Below are positions 40,743 to 50,437 of a stretch of 64,000 nucleotides of DNA, piece after piece. This stretch comes from Alkaliphilus hydrothermalis (GTDB lineage Bacteria > Bacillota > Clostridia > Peptostreptococcales > Natronincolaceae): the NCBI RefSeq assembly GCF_016908555.1, contig NZ_JAFBEE010000008.1:1-64000 (forward strand), read 5' to 3'. The notes under the pieces were generated by a model. The model did no database searches and had not been told where the DNA came from. It saw only the letters and a list, made by a program, of their open reading frames with translations. A program made the translations under genes and the position numbers. Positions within the stretch are counted from its first letter, which is position 1; each line of letters opens with the position of its first letter.

Positions 40743-43700
40743 GTGAAGGCATTTTTAAATCTAAATATTTTTAACAGGCTAGTCTTAGCATTGATTTTAT
40801 CAATAGGCGTATTTGTAACCTTTGGCATATTCACCATTACTGAAATGAATGAATTATCAGCAGTGACTGAAGATTTGTACAACGACCCATTGAAGGTATC
40901 TAATGCGGCTACTGAGATTAGAGTAAATATTATTAAAATCCAAAGAGAAATGCGGGAATTGATTTTACATGAAAATGAGCATGACATTAATCAATCAAAG
41001 ATAGAAGTTGACATTCTCAATAATGATGTTTTAGATAAACTGGACTTTATAAGTGAACATACAGTGGCTCAGGAAACAAAGGAGAAGGCGGAGGAAGTTA
41101 GGCGAGATTTCTTAAGATGGCGAGGGAATCATGATGAGGTGATTCGGCTATCTTTGTTAGATAGAGACCAAGAAGCAACAGATATGACTCAAGGAATTAA
41201 TACCGATTTTGTAGATTCAATGTTAAAAAAGTTAGTTGCGGTAGAAAATATGTCTCAAGAAAGGGCCCGTGGACTTATTGAGAATGTTTATGAAATAGAA
41301 CAGGGCCTTAAATCAACTGTTACTATTTTAGTATTAATTTTATCTTTTCTTCTCTCGATTTTCTTTATTTTTATCATCCGTAGCATTTTAGGTCCCATCA
41401 ACACCCTTGTAGAAGCCATGAATAAGAGCATTGAAAGTAATAATCTACAAAAAGTTCATCTTGATGGAAAAGATGAAATGGCTTCTATCGCTAAATATTA
41501 TAATATGCTTGTTGACAAGCTCAATACTCAGTTTTGGATTAAGGATGTTCAAAATAAGTTGAATGAAGTTGTTTCAGGAGACCAATTATTAAACGTAATA
41601 ATTGAGAAGGGATTAAATTGCATTGCAAGGACCATGGGAGCTGGAAAAGGAGCATTTTACCTCTACAATAGAGAATTAAATCTGCTCCAGCTTAAGGGAT
41701 CCTATGCATTTACAGAAAGGGAGATACTATCCAGCGAATATGAACTAGGAGAAGGGGTAGTAGGACAAGTTGCGATTGAGAGAAAGCCCATCCTTCTACG
41801 TAATATTAATCCTATGAAAGAGCGAATTGTAACCGGTGTATATCAAGGAGAGCCTATGAATACGTACACTTTCCCACTGGTGAAGGAGGGTGCTTTGTAT
41901 GGTGTCATGGAACTTGCTTCTTTTGAAGAGTTTGATGCTCCAAAGTTAGAGTTCTTAAATCAAGCAGCAAGGATTATTACAACAAATTTATATTCCTCTC
42001 TGCAAAATCAAGAAATCATGGATTTATTGGTGGTATCGGAAGAAGCCCAAAGGGAAGTAGAAGTGACAGCTCATGAGTTGCAAAAGGCTAATGCTGTATT
42101 AGAGGAACAACAGGAACAATTACAAAAACAAACGGCAGAGCTACAGCAGACAAATGCGGAACTAGAAGAACAACAGGAATTACTCCAAAGACAGACGGCA
42201 GAGCTACAACAGTCCAATGCTGAGTTAGAAGAACATCAGCAGATATTAGAGCAACAATCGGGTCTGTTGAATATGAAGAATGTAGAACTAGAAAAGTCAA
42301 AGGAAGAGTTAGTTAAATACTCTCAGCAACTTGAAATGGGTAATAGATATAAGTCAGAGTTTTTAGCAAACATGTCCCATGAATTAAGAACGCCTTTAAA
42401 TTCAATTATTTTATTATCTAGATTATTGATGAATAATAAAAATCATCTTGTAAACGAAGACTTGGAAAAGGTAGAGGTCATCAATAATTCAGGAAAAGAA
42501 CTATTACGCTTGATTAATGACATTCTAGACTTATCCAAGATTGAAGCGGGAAAGGTAGATATCAATAATGTAGAATTCCACTCCAATGAGTTAGTGAAGG
42601 AGTTGAGACTGCTATTTGAGAAAATAGCTGAAGAAAAGAAGATTCAATTTAAGGTGACGGATTCTTTAAATACCTTCATAGTGGCAGATCGACATAAAAT
42701 ATCTCAAATCCTTCGGAATTTGATATCGAATGCCATCAAGTTTACTGAAAAGGGTACTGTCAATTTAAGTATTTATCATAGTCCAGAAAAGAAAAATTCA
42801 GTTAAATTCTCAGTCACAGATACAGGAATAGGCATTTCACAAGAAAACTTGGCCAGTATATTTGAGGAGTTCCAACAGGGGGATGGTTCGATTTGCCGTT
42901 GCTTTGAAGGAACTGGATTAGGCCTGTCTATTTCTAAAAAGTTAGCAGAACTTATACAGGGGTATATTACGGTGGAAAGTACTCCTTATAAGGGGAGTGA
43001 CTTCACATTACATTTAGATAATGCAATAAACCAACATGCTGAGGAAGCGGATGGTTACACTTCTGGGCTAATGGAATCGGCAGCGACAGTTGATGGAGTT
43101 CAAATTCCTGAAGGAGACAAAGTGATTCTGATTATTGAAGATGACCCACATTTTGCAGCGTATATTAAAGAAATTAGCGAAGGGGTAGGGTTTAAAACCC
43201 TAGTGGCCAAGGATGGTAGAGAAGGTATCAATCTGCTTCACAATCATCAAGTTGATGGCATTTTATTAGACTTGATATTACCAGATGTTAATGGAATTGA
43301 TATTTTGAGGGAGATTAAGGAGATTCCAGAATTTATGGGTATACCAGTACATATCATATCCTCTTGTAACAAAAATAATATTCCACAAAAACTGGGAGCG
43401 ATAGGCTATCAAGAAAAACCAGTAGATAAGGTTGAATTATTAGAGATTATAGGAAAGCTTATGAGCTTTAAAGAAAAATATCCTAAAAAAGTACTATTAA
43501 TGATAGACAATGTTCTCAAAAGAAAACTTGTGGAGACTCTATTAAAGGACCAAAAGGTTATGATAACAGGTGTTGAAACTGTTCAAAATGCAAAAAAAAT
43601 GCTGGACAAGGAGAACTACGATGTAATCATTTTAGATTTAGAACTAGAGGATGACAAGGGTATTAGGATTTGTCATTATTTAGAGCAAAAAGAGCTAGAA

Positions 43701-44285
43701 GTTCCAGTAATTATTTACACTGGTAAAGAATTGACTATAGAGCAGGAAAAAAAAATTAGAGAATATGCAGATAGTATCATTGTAAAAACAGCTAATTCAG
43801 ATAAGAGGTTAATTGATGAAGTAACTTTATTTCTCCATAATATTAAAAAAAGAGTGTTAAAGTCTCAATATTTAATGTCAAAAACAAATATTGAACATTC
43901 TTTGAGAATACAAGAAAAAAGAATATTAATTGTAGATGACGATTCGAGAAATATATTTGTATTAGCGACAGCATTAGAAGAATATGGGGCAGATATACTA
44001 GAGGCAGAGAATGGAGAGGTTGCACTATCCCTCCTACAAGAAAATAAAGTAGACCTAGTTCTAATGGATATTATGATGCCAGTTATGAATGGGCTTGAAA
44101 CAATTAAGGCAATGCGAAAGGATGAGGATCTAAAGGACATTCCTATAATTGCAATCACTGCTAAGACATTAAAGGAAGATAAGGCAAAATGCATTTTAGC
44201 GGGGGCCAATGACTATATCTCAAAGCCAGTGGACTATGATGTACTTATAAGATTAGTAAAGGCTTGGATTGACAAAAGGTCTTGA
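40743..44285 (+). CDS. Hybrid sensor histidine kinase with HAMP, GAF and three receiver domains
   Basis: Membrane segments at about residues 13-33 and 190-212 bracket an extracellular four-helix sensor. HAMP (about 213-265) and GAF (about 275-420) domains follow. A long coiled coil of near-repeats (QTAELQQTNAELEEQQE) spans about 435-545. HisKA with SEFLANMSHELRTPLN and HATPase with DTGIGIS and GTGLGLSIS come next. Three receivers end the chain: REC1 near 795-915 (IIEDD; LLDLILPDVNG), REC2 near 920-1040 (weak acidic pocket, MIDN only) and REC3 near 1060-1178 (IVDDD; LMDIMMPVMNG). The start is GTG after a G-rich site. The second receiver may be a degenerate, non-phosphorylated domain. Confidence 0.93.
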   Translation: MKAFLNLNIFNRLVLALILSIGVFVTFGIFTITEMNELSAVTEDLYNDPLKVSNAATEIRVNIIKIQREMRELILHENEHDINQSKIEVDILNNDVLDKLDFISEHTVAQETKEKAEEVRRDFLRWRGNHDEVIRLSLLDRDQEATDMTQGINTDFVDSMLKKLVAVENMSQERARGLIENVYEIEQGLKSTVTILVLILSFLLSIFFIFIIRSILGPINTLVEAMNKSIESNNLQKVHLDGKDEMASIAKYYNMLVDKLNTQFWIKDVQNKLNEVVSGDQLLNVIIEKGLNCIARTMGAGKGAFYLYNRELNLLQLKGSYAFTEREILSSEYELGEGVVGQVAIERKPILLRNINPMKERIVTGVYQGEPMNTYTFPLVKEGALYGVMELASFEEFDAPKLEFLNQAARIITTNLYSSLQNQEIMDLLVVSEEAQREVEVTAHELQKANAVLEEQQEQLQKQTAELQQTNAELEEQQELLQRQTAELQQSNAELEEHQQILEQQSGLLNMKNVELEKSKEELVKYSQQLEMGNRYKSEFLANMSHELRTPLNSIILLSRLLMNNKNHLVNEDLEKVEVINNSGKELLRLINDILDLSKIEAGKVDINNVEFHSNELVKELRLLFEKIAEEKKIQFKVTDSLNTFIVADRHKISQILRNLISNAIKFTEKGTVNLSIYHSPEKKNSVKFSVTDTGIGISQENLASIFEEFQQGDGSICRCFEGTGLGLSISKKLAELIQGYITVESTPYKGSDFTLHLDNAINQHAEEADGYTSGLMESAATVDGVQIPEGDKVILIIEDDPHFAAYIKEISEGVGFKTLVAKDGREGINLLHNHQVDGILLDLILPDVNGIDILREIKEIPEFMGIPVHIISSCNKNNIPQKLGAIGYQEKPVDKVELLEIIGKLMSFKEKYPKKVLLMIDNVLKRKLVETLLKDQKVMITGVETVQNAKKMLDKENYDVIILDLELEDDKGIRICHYLEQKELEVPVIIYTGKELTIEQEKKIREYADSIIVKTANSDKRLIDEVTLFLHNIKKRVLKSQYLMSKTNIEHSLRIQEKRILIVDDDSRNIFVLATALEEYGADILEAENGEVALSLLQENKVDLVLMDIMMPVMNGLETIKAMRKDEDLKDIPIIAITAKTLKEDKAKCILAGANDYISKPVDYDVLIRLVKAWIDKRS

Positions 44286-44298
44286 AGGAGAAGATTTG

Positions 44299-45459
44299 AT
44301 GGAAATTGATGTACACTATGATGGAAAAGGAAACAAAGAAATAACGATAGGTGGAGAAATAGAAAGTGATACTGATGTTGAAATCCTAAAATACCACCTG
44401 CACATAGATAAATTGGAGAATATTAGAATTACTATTTTAGATATCACTATGATTAAGAAAGCAGTAGTGATGGAGTTCCACAAGTTGCAACGGGAGAGGG
44501 GCTGTTTCATATATGTTTTAAAGCCTTACCTCTATTCCTACCTATGCAAGTTAGGTCTCCATTGCAAATTGATTCAACAAAAAACTCCCCCCAATCAGAA
44601 GGCTACTGTTGAAAAAGAAAGATTAAAAAATAGTCAATTGGATAAAAAAGAGGTAATTGAGTTTTTACAAGAGATTAATCAATGCTACGGATATGACTAT
44701 ACGGACTATCAAATAGATAGTATTATACGGAGAATAAAGATTTCAATGGTACGGCAAGGGGTTATAAGCTTTCATGATTTTAAGCAAAATATATTAAACA
44801 ATGAAGATTTATTTGAGCAACTATTTATTGATTTATCAGTAAATATCACAGAGTTTTTTAGAGATCCTGAAGTTTTTGTGGTGGTAAAGGAGAAAATTCT
44901 TCCTGATCTTGATTCGTTTCCCCATATAAAAATATGGTGTGCAGGTTGTTCAACAGGGCAAGAACCCTATTCTATTGCAATATTATTAAAAGAGCTAGGG
45001 ATGTTGAATAAAGCACAAATTTATGCAACTGATATCAATCCCTATGTGATACAAGAAGCGATTAATGGACTGTATCCCTTAGCTGGTATAGATAAGAATA
45101 TTGAGAATTACCGATTAGCAAAGGGAAAGGGAAGCTTTATGGAAAATTTTAAAGTTAAAGGGAGCTACGTTGAGATTGATAAATCTCTGAAGGAAAGGAT
45201 TTTGTTCTTTCAGCACAGTTTAGTTGGTAGTGGTATTTTAAATGAGTTTCAATTAATCTTTTGTAGGAATGTATTAATTTATTTAGACGTATCCCTACAG
45301 AAAAGTATTTTGCAAAATTTCTATCATTCTTTAGATGCCAATGGGTTTCTTGTTCTTGGGAAGAGTGAGGGAGTTTTCAGCAATGAAGGACCTGATAGCT
45401 TTTCCAGTTATTTGGAACAGGATAAAAAAATATTCAAACCAAGGGATAAGTGTATCTAA
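44299..45459 (+). CDS. CheR-type protein methyltransferase with N-terminal STAS-like region
   Basis: Residues about 1-95 resemble a STAS fold (ITILDITMIKKAVVMEFH). The rest is a CheR methyltransferase: an N-terminal helical domain (YQIDSIIRRIKISM), NITEFFRDPEVF, the SAM-binding WCAGCSTGQEPYSIAI and ATDIN, and FCRNVLIYLD. CheR methylates Glu residues of chemoreceptors. Here it closes an operon with two kinases and no CheB or chemoreceptor is nearby, so it probably modifies a signalling protein. I place the start at the ATG at 44299, 8 bases after AAGGAGAAG, so it begins 13 bases after the kinase stop. Confidence 0.88.
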   Translation: MEIDVHYDGKGNKEITIGGEIESDTDVEILKYHLHIDKLENIRITILDITMIKKAVVMEFHKLQRERGCFIYVLKPYLYSYLCKLGLHCKLIQQKTPPNQKATVEKERLKNSQLDKKEVIEFLQEINQCYGYDYTDYQIDSIIRRIKISMVRQGVISFHDFKQNILNNEDLFEQLFIDLSVNITEFFRDPEVFVVVKEKILPDLDSFPHIKIWCAGCSTGQEPYSIAILLKELGMLNKAQIYATDINPYVIQEAINGLYPLAGIDKNIENYRLAKGKGSFMENFKVKGSYVEIDKSLKERILFFQHSLVGSGILNEFQLIFCRNVLIYLDVSLQKSILQNFYHSLDANGFLVLGKSEGVFSNEGPDSFSSYLEQDKKIFKPRDKCI

Positions 45460-45478
45460 TGGCTGGATTAGAAAATAG

Positions 45479-45513
45479 AAAAAGCAATATGATAAGAATC
45501 ATATTGCTTTTTA
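45479..45513. terminator. Bidirectional terminator
   Basis: AAAAAGCAATATGAT pairs with ATCATATTGCTTTTT between the convergent cheR-like and DUF975 genes. Confidence 0.92.
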
Positions 45514-45537
45514 AGTATAAATCTTGCTAACAAAAAT

Positions 45538-46230
45538 TTATTTTTGCATTTGATTTTCTTTTAAATTTTCATAGAAGTTTGCCACTGAATTGTACAGATA
45601 AGGCATTAAGAAAAGACTTGCCACTATAGATCCAAGACCTACAATGATCGCAAAAATAATGGCTAGAATAGGTGCATTAATGGAGGAGATTATGAGACTG
45701 ACTGTAAAAATCAGTACAATAATAGCCAGCATAACGGGTCCAACAATAGTAAAATATAGACAGAACAACTTAAATTTAAAACCCTTCATCATTGCTTTAC
45801 TGGCACGGATGCAATCCATAGCACTCATTTGGGGATTGTCATGAAGGATAAAAAAGGACATAGAATAGCTAAGGGAAGCAATAATTCCTGGTATAATTAG
45901 TAGTAAAGACCATAAAAAGATAAAAATTCCTTGAATGAGATAAACTAAAAAAGCTGGCACGAAATTGTTAAACCCATCGAAGAGTTCTTCAAAATCGAAG
46001 TGATTTTTTCTGACTAGACTAAGAAAACACGAGGTAGCTCCCAACATCAAAGGACCCACAAGTACAATACTTATGATGGGACCTAGTAACGGAATTGCTC
46101 CTGGTAAACCAGTAATAATACCATATACAAAATATACTAGAATAGCCATTAACCAATTACCTTTTAATTGTGATCTCGCCTCTTTTCTAATCTGGGAATT
46201 TTCCTTAATCATTGAGGGATGCATATCCAT
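45538..46230 (-). CDS. DUF975 family membrane protein
   Basis: The 230-residue protein starts with KENSQIRKEARSQLKGNW, the N-terminal signature of DUF975, and has about five membrane segments. The LLIIPGIIASLSYSMSFFILHDNP segment with its Pro-Gly and acidic HDNP turn is typical. The function of the family is unknown. GGAGGAAATTCA precedes the ATG. It is transcribed alone. Confidence 0.85.
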   Translation of the reverse strand: MDMHPSMIKENSQIRKEARSQLKGNWLMAILVYFVYGIITGLPGAIPLLGPIISIVLVGPLMLGATSCFLSLVRKNHFDFEELFDGFNNFVPAFLVYLIQGIFIFLWSLLLIIPGIIASLSYSMSFFILHDNPQMSAMDCIRASKAMMKGFKFKLFCLYFTIVGPVMLAIIVLIFTVSLIISSINAPILAIIFAIIVGLGSIVASLFLMPYLYNSVANFYENLKENQMQK

Positions 46231-46264
46231 TGAATTTCCTCCTTAAATTTATAATGTTTACTAA

Positions 46265-46292
46265 GGTTATTCTACATTTATGTGGAATAACC
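46265..46292. promoter_or_regulatory. 28-bp near-perfect palindrome upstream of the DUF975 gene
   Basis: GGTTATTC-t-ACA-TTTA-TGT-g-GAATAACC lies 35 bases upstream of the DUF975 start. Symmetry and spacing suit a dimeric repressor operator. A hairpin is the alternative, since no T-tract follows. Confidence 0.4.
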
Positions 46293-46508
46293 TCTATATA
46301 GGGCATGTAAAATAATTTAAATAAAGTGAAATTATTCTACAAATAACTCAAAACTATTATATTGTCATTTCAGCAAAAAGATGATGATAAAATAGGAAAT
46401 TCAGCAGACTTTTATAATGGAGGGGCGTATAAAAATATAGAAGGGCATGGTAATATTTAAAAAAACTAGGACGTTTATTGGGGGATGGAATGTTCTGTTG
46501 GGGGAATT

Positions 46509-47780
46509 ATGATGAATTTAGACTTTAACAATAAAGAAAGTGTTAGTTTGACCAATGAATATTTGGAGATTTGGTGGGACACAAGGGCTTGTTTTCCAGA
46601 CTTTAAGAATAGAATTAATCTAATAAACCAGTATAGAAACGAAAGAAAGCTGGAGAGATTTAGGAAAGAGCTAACTAAAAAATTAAAGGAAATGGATACT
46701 AACCAAGTAGATAACGGCTGGAGTACCAGTTTACTTTCTATTATAAAGACGATGGAGAGTAACATTGTAGGTTACGAGAATAGTTGTATTGATTTCTTTG
46801 CTCAAAAAGGTTATTCACGAGTTACAGAGGGTTTTGTAAATGAAGCAAATGAGTTTGATCCCCAGATGGATATTTATGATGTTTTCCAAGCCATTAGAAA
46901 TGTCTGGATTATGAATAGTATTCAGATTTTGCTAAATCAAGAGGTAGCCCTTACTCCTTCTGTTTTCGCCTATAGCATGCTATATCCCTATAGCGATAAT
47001 TATCTAGATAATGCTAATATACAGGTGGAGGATAAGATTGCCTTTAATAATCGATTTAGAAAATGGTTGGTAGGCGAGCCTATTGGGGCTACAAATCAGA
47101 ACGAAGACAAGGTGTATGAGTTAGTTAAAAAAATTGAGGGTCAATTTCCCCGAGATAAATACAAACAGGTATTTGATGCATTGCTATCCATCCATACTGC
47201 TCAAGAAAAAAGTCTAATACAACAACGGCAAGCCAGCCTCCCCAATGAGAAAAACATCATTGGTATTACCTTTGAAAAAGGAGGTGCATCAGTATTGACG
47301 GATGGGTATTTAGTAAAGGGACATTTATCAGAACAGGAAGCCTATTTTATGTTCGGGTATGGTGTATTTTTACAGCTAATTGATGACCTGCAGGATGTAG
47401 TGGAGGATCATAGAAATGGGCATATGACCCTCTTTTCTCAAATTGCCTTCAAATATCCCCTAGACCGTTTGACCAATAAGCTGTTTTGGTTTATTGATGA
47501 AGTTTTAATTAATCGGACGGCATTAGATTCAGCCGATAAACTGAAATTAAGGAATGTAATCTATGAAAGCTGTAGGATTATGATTTTTGAAGCGATTTCT
47601 AAAAATCAAAAGCTATATAGTAGAAGGTATATTAAGGAAGTTGAACAATATTCAATGCTGAGATTCGGTTATTATAAGAAGATGAAGAAAAAATTTCAAA
47701 ATAGTCTTTCCTCCAAAGACCTCCATAGAATTTGTAATGGCCTGGTGCAAAGACCCCTTTTTAGAAGAGAAGAGTCCTAG
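46509..47780 (+). CDS. Class I isoprenoid-synthase-fold protein (orphan)
   Basis: The all-helical protein of about 423 residues has two candidate Asp-rich, Mg-diphosphate-binding motifs. These are SDNYLDN near residue 160 and the strong LQLIDDLQDVVEDH near 300, which matches the DDxxD pattern of class I terpenoid enzymes (prenyltransferases, squalene/phytoene synthases, terpene cyclases). The sequence resembles none of the housekeeping prenyltransferases, and no isoprenoid genes are nearby. The reaction is unknown. The start is ATG 46509 or 46512 behind GGGGGAA; an ATG at 46485 is in frame. It is transcribed alone. Confidence 0.65.
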   Translation: MMNLDFNNKESVSLTNEYLEIWWDTRACFPDFKNRINLINQYRNERKLERFRKELTKKLKEMDTNQVDNGWSTSLLSIIKTMESNIVGYENSCIDFFAQKGYSRVTEGFVNEANEFDPQMDIYDVFQAIRNVWIMNSIQILLNQEVALTPSVFAYSMLYPYSDNYLDNANIQVEDKIAFNNRFRKWLVGEPIGATNQNEDKVYELVKKIEGQFPRDKYKQVFDALLSIHTAQEKSLIQQRQASLPNEKNIIGITFEKGGASVLTDGYLVKGHLSEQEAYFMFGYGVFLQLIDDLQDVVEDHRNGHMTLFSQIAFKYPLDRLTNKLFWFIDEVLINRTALDSADKLKLRNVIYESCRIMIFEAISKNQKLYSRRYIKEVEQYSMLRFGYYKKMKKKFQNSLSSKDLHRICNGLVQRPLFRREES

Positions 47781-47946
47781 TCAAGCAATTTGACGGCTGA
47801 CGGACTTTACGGAGGAATGTAGTCCAAATATTGACCTAAAGCAGAAAAAATTAGGTGGTACCAACGATGTTTAAGAGTAAAAAAAGTCTAATGGGGTATA
47901 AAAGATAACATAGAAATTGTTTCATTAGAGGAGGACAATACAGAAA

Positions 47947-48102
47947 ATGGCTAAAACCCTGTGCAAGATTGTAAAAAATGGCGGCGTGAAAGAGAATTTT
48001 GAAAAATATATAAAGCTCATCAAGAATCCTGAGTATGTTTGTAAGAGCTGCGGTCGTACTGCTAATGAATCCAAGAGGCTTTGTAGTCCAAAGGAAATAT
48101 AA
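47947..48102 (+). CDS. Zinc-ribbon-like microprotein (51 aa)
   Basis: The small basic protein contains YVCKSCGRTANESKRLC, a CxxC-x9-C arrangement, with an early LC. Similar tiny proteins with this CxKCGR-type ending are common in anaerobes and are usually left unannotated. GGAGGACAAT lies upstream of the ATG and a terminator follows. The fourth metal ligand may be the N-terminal Cys6. The function is unknown. Confidence 0.7.
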   Translation: MAKTLCKIVKNGGVKENFEKYIKLIKNPEYVCKSCGRTANESKRLCSPKEI

Positions 48103-48123
48103 TTCGAATAAGTCACGCATAAG

Positions 48124-48155
48124 AACCTGTATTTCATAAATCATACAGGTTTTTA
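48124..48155 (+). terminator. Terminator of the microprotein gene
   Basis: AACCTGTAT pairs with ATACAGGTT, followed by T. Confidence 0.85.
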
Positions 48156-48206
48156 TTTTGTCTTCTGTTTTGATAAGATGAATATATAACATATAGGGGA
48201 GGATTT

Positions 48207-49073
48207 ATGATGAGAAATATAAATCAATTTTTTGATGAACCGATTACAGAGATTATTAAGAGAAGAACATCTGTGAGGAGCTATAGAGGGGAGAAAGTAT
48301 TAAAAGAAGAAGAAGAAAAAATAATTGATGAGATTAGTAAATACAAAGCCCCCTTCAACACAAAAGTACGATTTAAAGTAATTCATGACGATTATATTGA
48401 CAAAGAAAAGGATGGAAAGATAGGTACATATGGAGTTATAAAAGGATCAAAGACTTACCTTTTAGGCATTATGGGGACGGGAGAAAAAGCTTTAGAGGAT
48501 TTAGGATATACATTTGAAAAAGCACTTTTATATGGAACTTCCCTTGGATTGGCAAGCTGTTGGCTAGGGGGAACATTTAAAAAGAGTAGTTTTGAAAAAT
48601 TAGCAGGATTAACAGACGAAGAAGCACTCCCCATTGTTTCACCTATAGGATATGAAGCAGACAAGAAAACTTTTGTAGATACTACCATGAGATTTCTCGC
48701 TGGATCTAATAAAAGAAAGGATTGGAGCGAATTATTTTTTGATAAGTCCTTTAAACACCCTTTAGACCCAATAGAGGCAGGGGAATATAAGACGGCACTG
48801 GAGATGGTACGGTTAGCTCCTTCCGCTTCAAACAAGCAACCTTGGAGAATGGTAAAAAATGGTAATGTATGGAATTTATTTCTTCATCCAACAAAGGGTT
48901 ATGGAAAGGGATTAGGATTTAATATTCAAAGGATAGATATAGGGATTGCCATGTGTCATTTTGAAATGACTGTAGTGGAGGCTGGTATTAAAGGTGGCTG
49001 GAGGGTATTAAAGGATGTAAAACCAGAGGTAAATGAAGGGGCTGAATATGTAGTTAGTTGGATAGAAGAATAA
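48207..49073 (+). CDS. Nitroreductase family protein (TM1586-like)
   Basis: The protein starts with TEIIKRRTSVRSYRGEKV, the FMN-binding start of the nitroreductase fold. A second half-domain contains MVRLAPSASNKQPWRMV, so it is an internally duplicated, single-chain form of 288 residues like the putative TM1586 nitroreductase. It likely binds FMN and reduces an unknown substrate. TAGGGGAGG precedes two ATGs. It is transcribed alone. Confidence 0.85.
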   Translation: MMRNINQFFDEPITEIIKRRTSVRSYRGEKVLKEEEEKIIDEISKYKAPFNTKVRFKVIHDDYIDKEKDGKIGTYGVIKGSKTYLLGIMGTGEKALEDLGYTFEKALLYGTSLGLASCWLGGTFKKSSFEKLAGLTDEEALPIVSPIGYEADKKTFVDTTMRFLAGSNKRKDWSELFFDKSFKHPLDPIEAGEYKTALEMVRLAPSASNKQPWRMVKNGNVWNLFLHPTKGYGKGLGFNIQRIDIGIAMCHFEMTVVEAGIKGGWRVLKDVKPEVNEGAEYVVSWIEE

Positions 49074-49100
49074 AATTAAGTGCCTATATATTTTGCAATT

Positions 49101-49133
49101 AAAAACCAACCTAACTAAATAGGTTGGTTTTTA
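49101..49133. terminator. Bidirectional terminator
   Basis: AAAAACCAACCTA pairs with TAGGTTGGTTTTT between convergent genes. Confidence 0.92.
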
Positions 49134-49149
49134 ATTATTAAGCAAAAAC

Positions 49150-50103
49150 TTACTTCTTTATGAACATTTGAGTATATACGTAGCCATAACGGGGACTACG
49201 ACGTACACCTATGCCTATATGAGTAAAATCTGGATGCAGAATGTTTTGTCTGTGACCACTGGAGTTCATTAATGCTGTATGGGCAGCAGATACAGAAGAA
49301 TTACCAGCTAAGTTTTCTCCTGCTACAATATATTCTACCCCAAAGCTGTCCAACATTTCAAAAGGACTACCATAGGTAGGAGAGTAGTGACTAAAGTAAT
49401 TTTGGTCAACCATATCTTGAGATTTAATCCCTGCTACTCTGGCAACTTCTTGATCGATTGAAAGGGTAGGCAATCCATTTTTAGCCCTTTCTTGATTAAC
49501 TAGATCCACCATTTGTAGGGCTTGACTCTGTATGTCGCCAGTGGGACCTTCTGCCCTATCTTGGGGAGTATTATCATCAACATTGGGTGTTGTTTCTCTT
49601 TCCTGTGGAGTTGGTCTATATAAGTCTGGCTCATCATCGGGTGTAAGCGTATCTGGTGGAACAAATCGATCAGCGATGTTTCCGTCATTTTCTGGGGGAA
49701 TAATGTCAGCATCAGGTGTCGTTGGTTCAGGCTTTCTTACAATCGGCTCTTGTTGAGGTGCATCTTCTCTAATCACTGGTTTTGCACTATTTGTATCAAT
49801 ACTACCTATCCGATTGTCCTTCATCTGAACAACGTAACGATCACCAACTTCATCCAATACCTTAACGACATCATTACGTTGCAGCTTTGCAATGGTATTA
49901 AAATCAATTCCAATACCATTCTTTACCTCAGCAGAATCAACGACAATTTCACAGTATTGAACAGGCGCCACTCTAAAGATGGATGATTGGTTTGTTTCCA
50001 TCTGCCCATTGTTATGATCTTCCTCTAGAGGTCGTTGTTGTGGACTTCTACAGGAGATCAAAGAGAGACATAAAATAAGTAACAATAAATATTTTTTTTT
50101 CAT
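49150..50103 (-). CDS. CAP (SCP/PR-1) domain lipoprotein with SH3-like N-domain
   Basis: The first 20 residues form a lipoprotein signal with lipobox LISC, so the protein is exported and lipid-anchored. Residues about 40-110 form an SH3b-type domain, residues about 115-190 a Pro/Asp/Thr-rich linker, and the last 125 a YkwD-type CAP domain with NQERAKNGLPTL, the putative metal-site His residues in YFSHYSP and NSSGHRQNIL, and AGENLA. Such proteins are common in spore formers and of unclear role. I start at the ATG at 50103 behind GGAGG; an upstream ATG at 50139 has no site. Confidence 0.9.
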   Translation of the reverse strand: MKKKYLLLLILCLSLISCRSPQQRPLEEDHNNGQMETNQSSIFRVAPVQYCEIVVDSAEVKNGIGIDFNTIAKLQRNDVVKVLDEVGDRYVVQMKDNRIGSIDTNSAKPVIREDAPQQEPIVRKPEPTTPDADIIPPENDGNIADRFVPPDTLTPDDEPDLYRPTPQERETTPNVDDNTPQDRAEGPTGDIQSQALQMVDLVNQERAKNGLPTLSIDQEVARVAGIKSQDMVDQNYFSHYSPTYGSPFEMLDSFGVEYIVAGENLAGNSSVSAAHTALMNSSGHRQNILHPDFTHIGIGVRRSPRYGYVYTQMFIKK

Positions 50104-50437
50104 ATTGTAGCCTCCATTTGATATGATATTTTTGAACAAAAAGAATCCTAAATATATTATTAGTAATTTAAGAGAAATATATATTCATAAATAGGTGTTA
50201 AATTATGTAAATACAACTTTAACCTGGTTAAAAGCTCTGAGCTGGAATCTCTAGCTTGCTTAAAATCATAATTGTGATAGAAATATGGGTTTTTGATGAA
50301 AAGTTTTCATAATATTTACAAAGTAATATTATACATTTTTAAATGAAATTGCACCTTCTGCATATAATATAATAATAAAAAGAGTTTACACTCTTACCAA
50401 TTCACCAAAGGAACCAATAGACCTGGAGGTGCATTAT
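50104..50437. other. Divergent promoter region
   Basis: About 330 AT-rich bases separate the CAP lipoprotein and the YkuK-like gene. A TATAAT at 50363-50368 is a plausible -10 for the plus-strand gene, with no good -35. No other feature is seen. Confidence 0.4.

Noticed and set aside
47851..47866. Sequence TTAGGTGGTACCAACG resembling a T-box antiterminator
   Set aside because: It departs from the AGGGTGGNACCGCG core, has no stem I or terminator around it and no aminoacyl-tRNA or amino-acid gene downstream.
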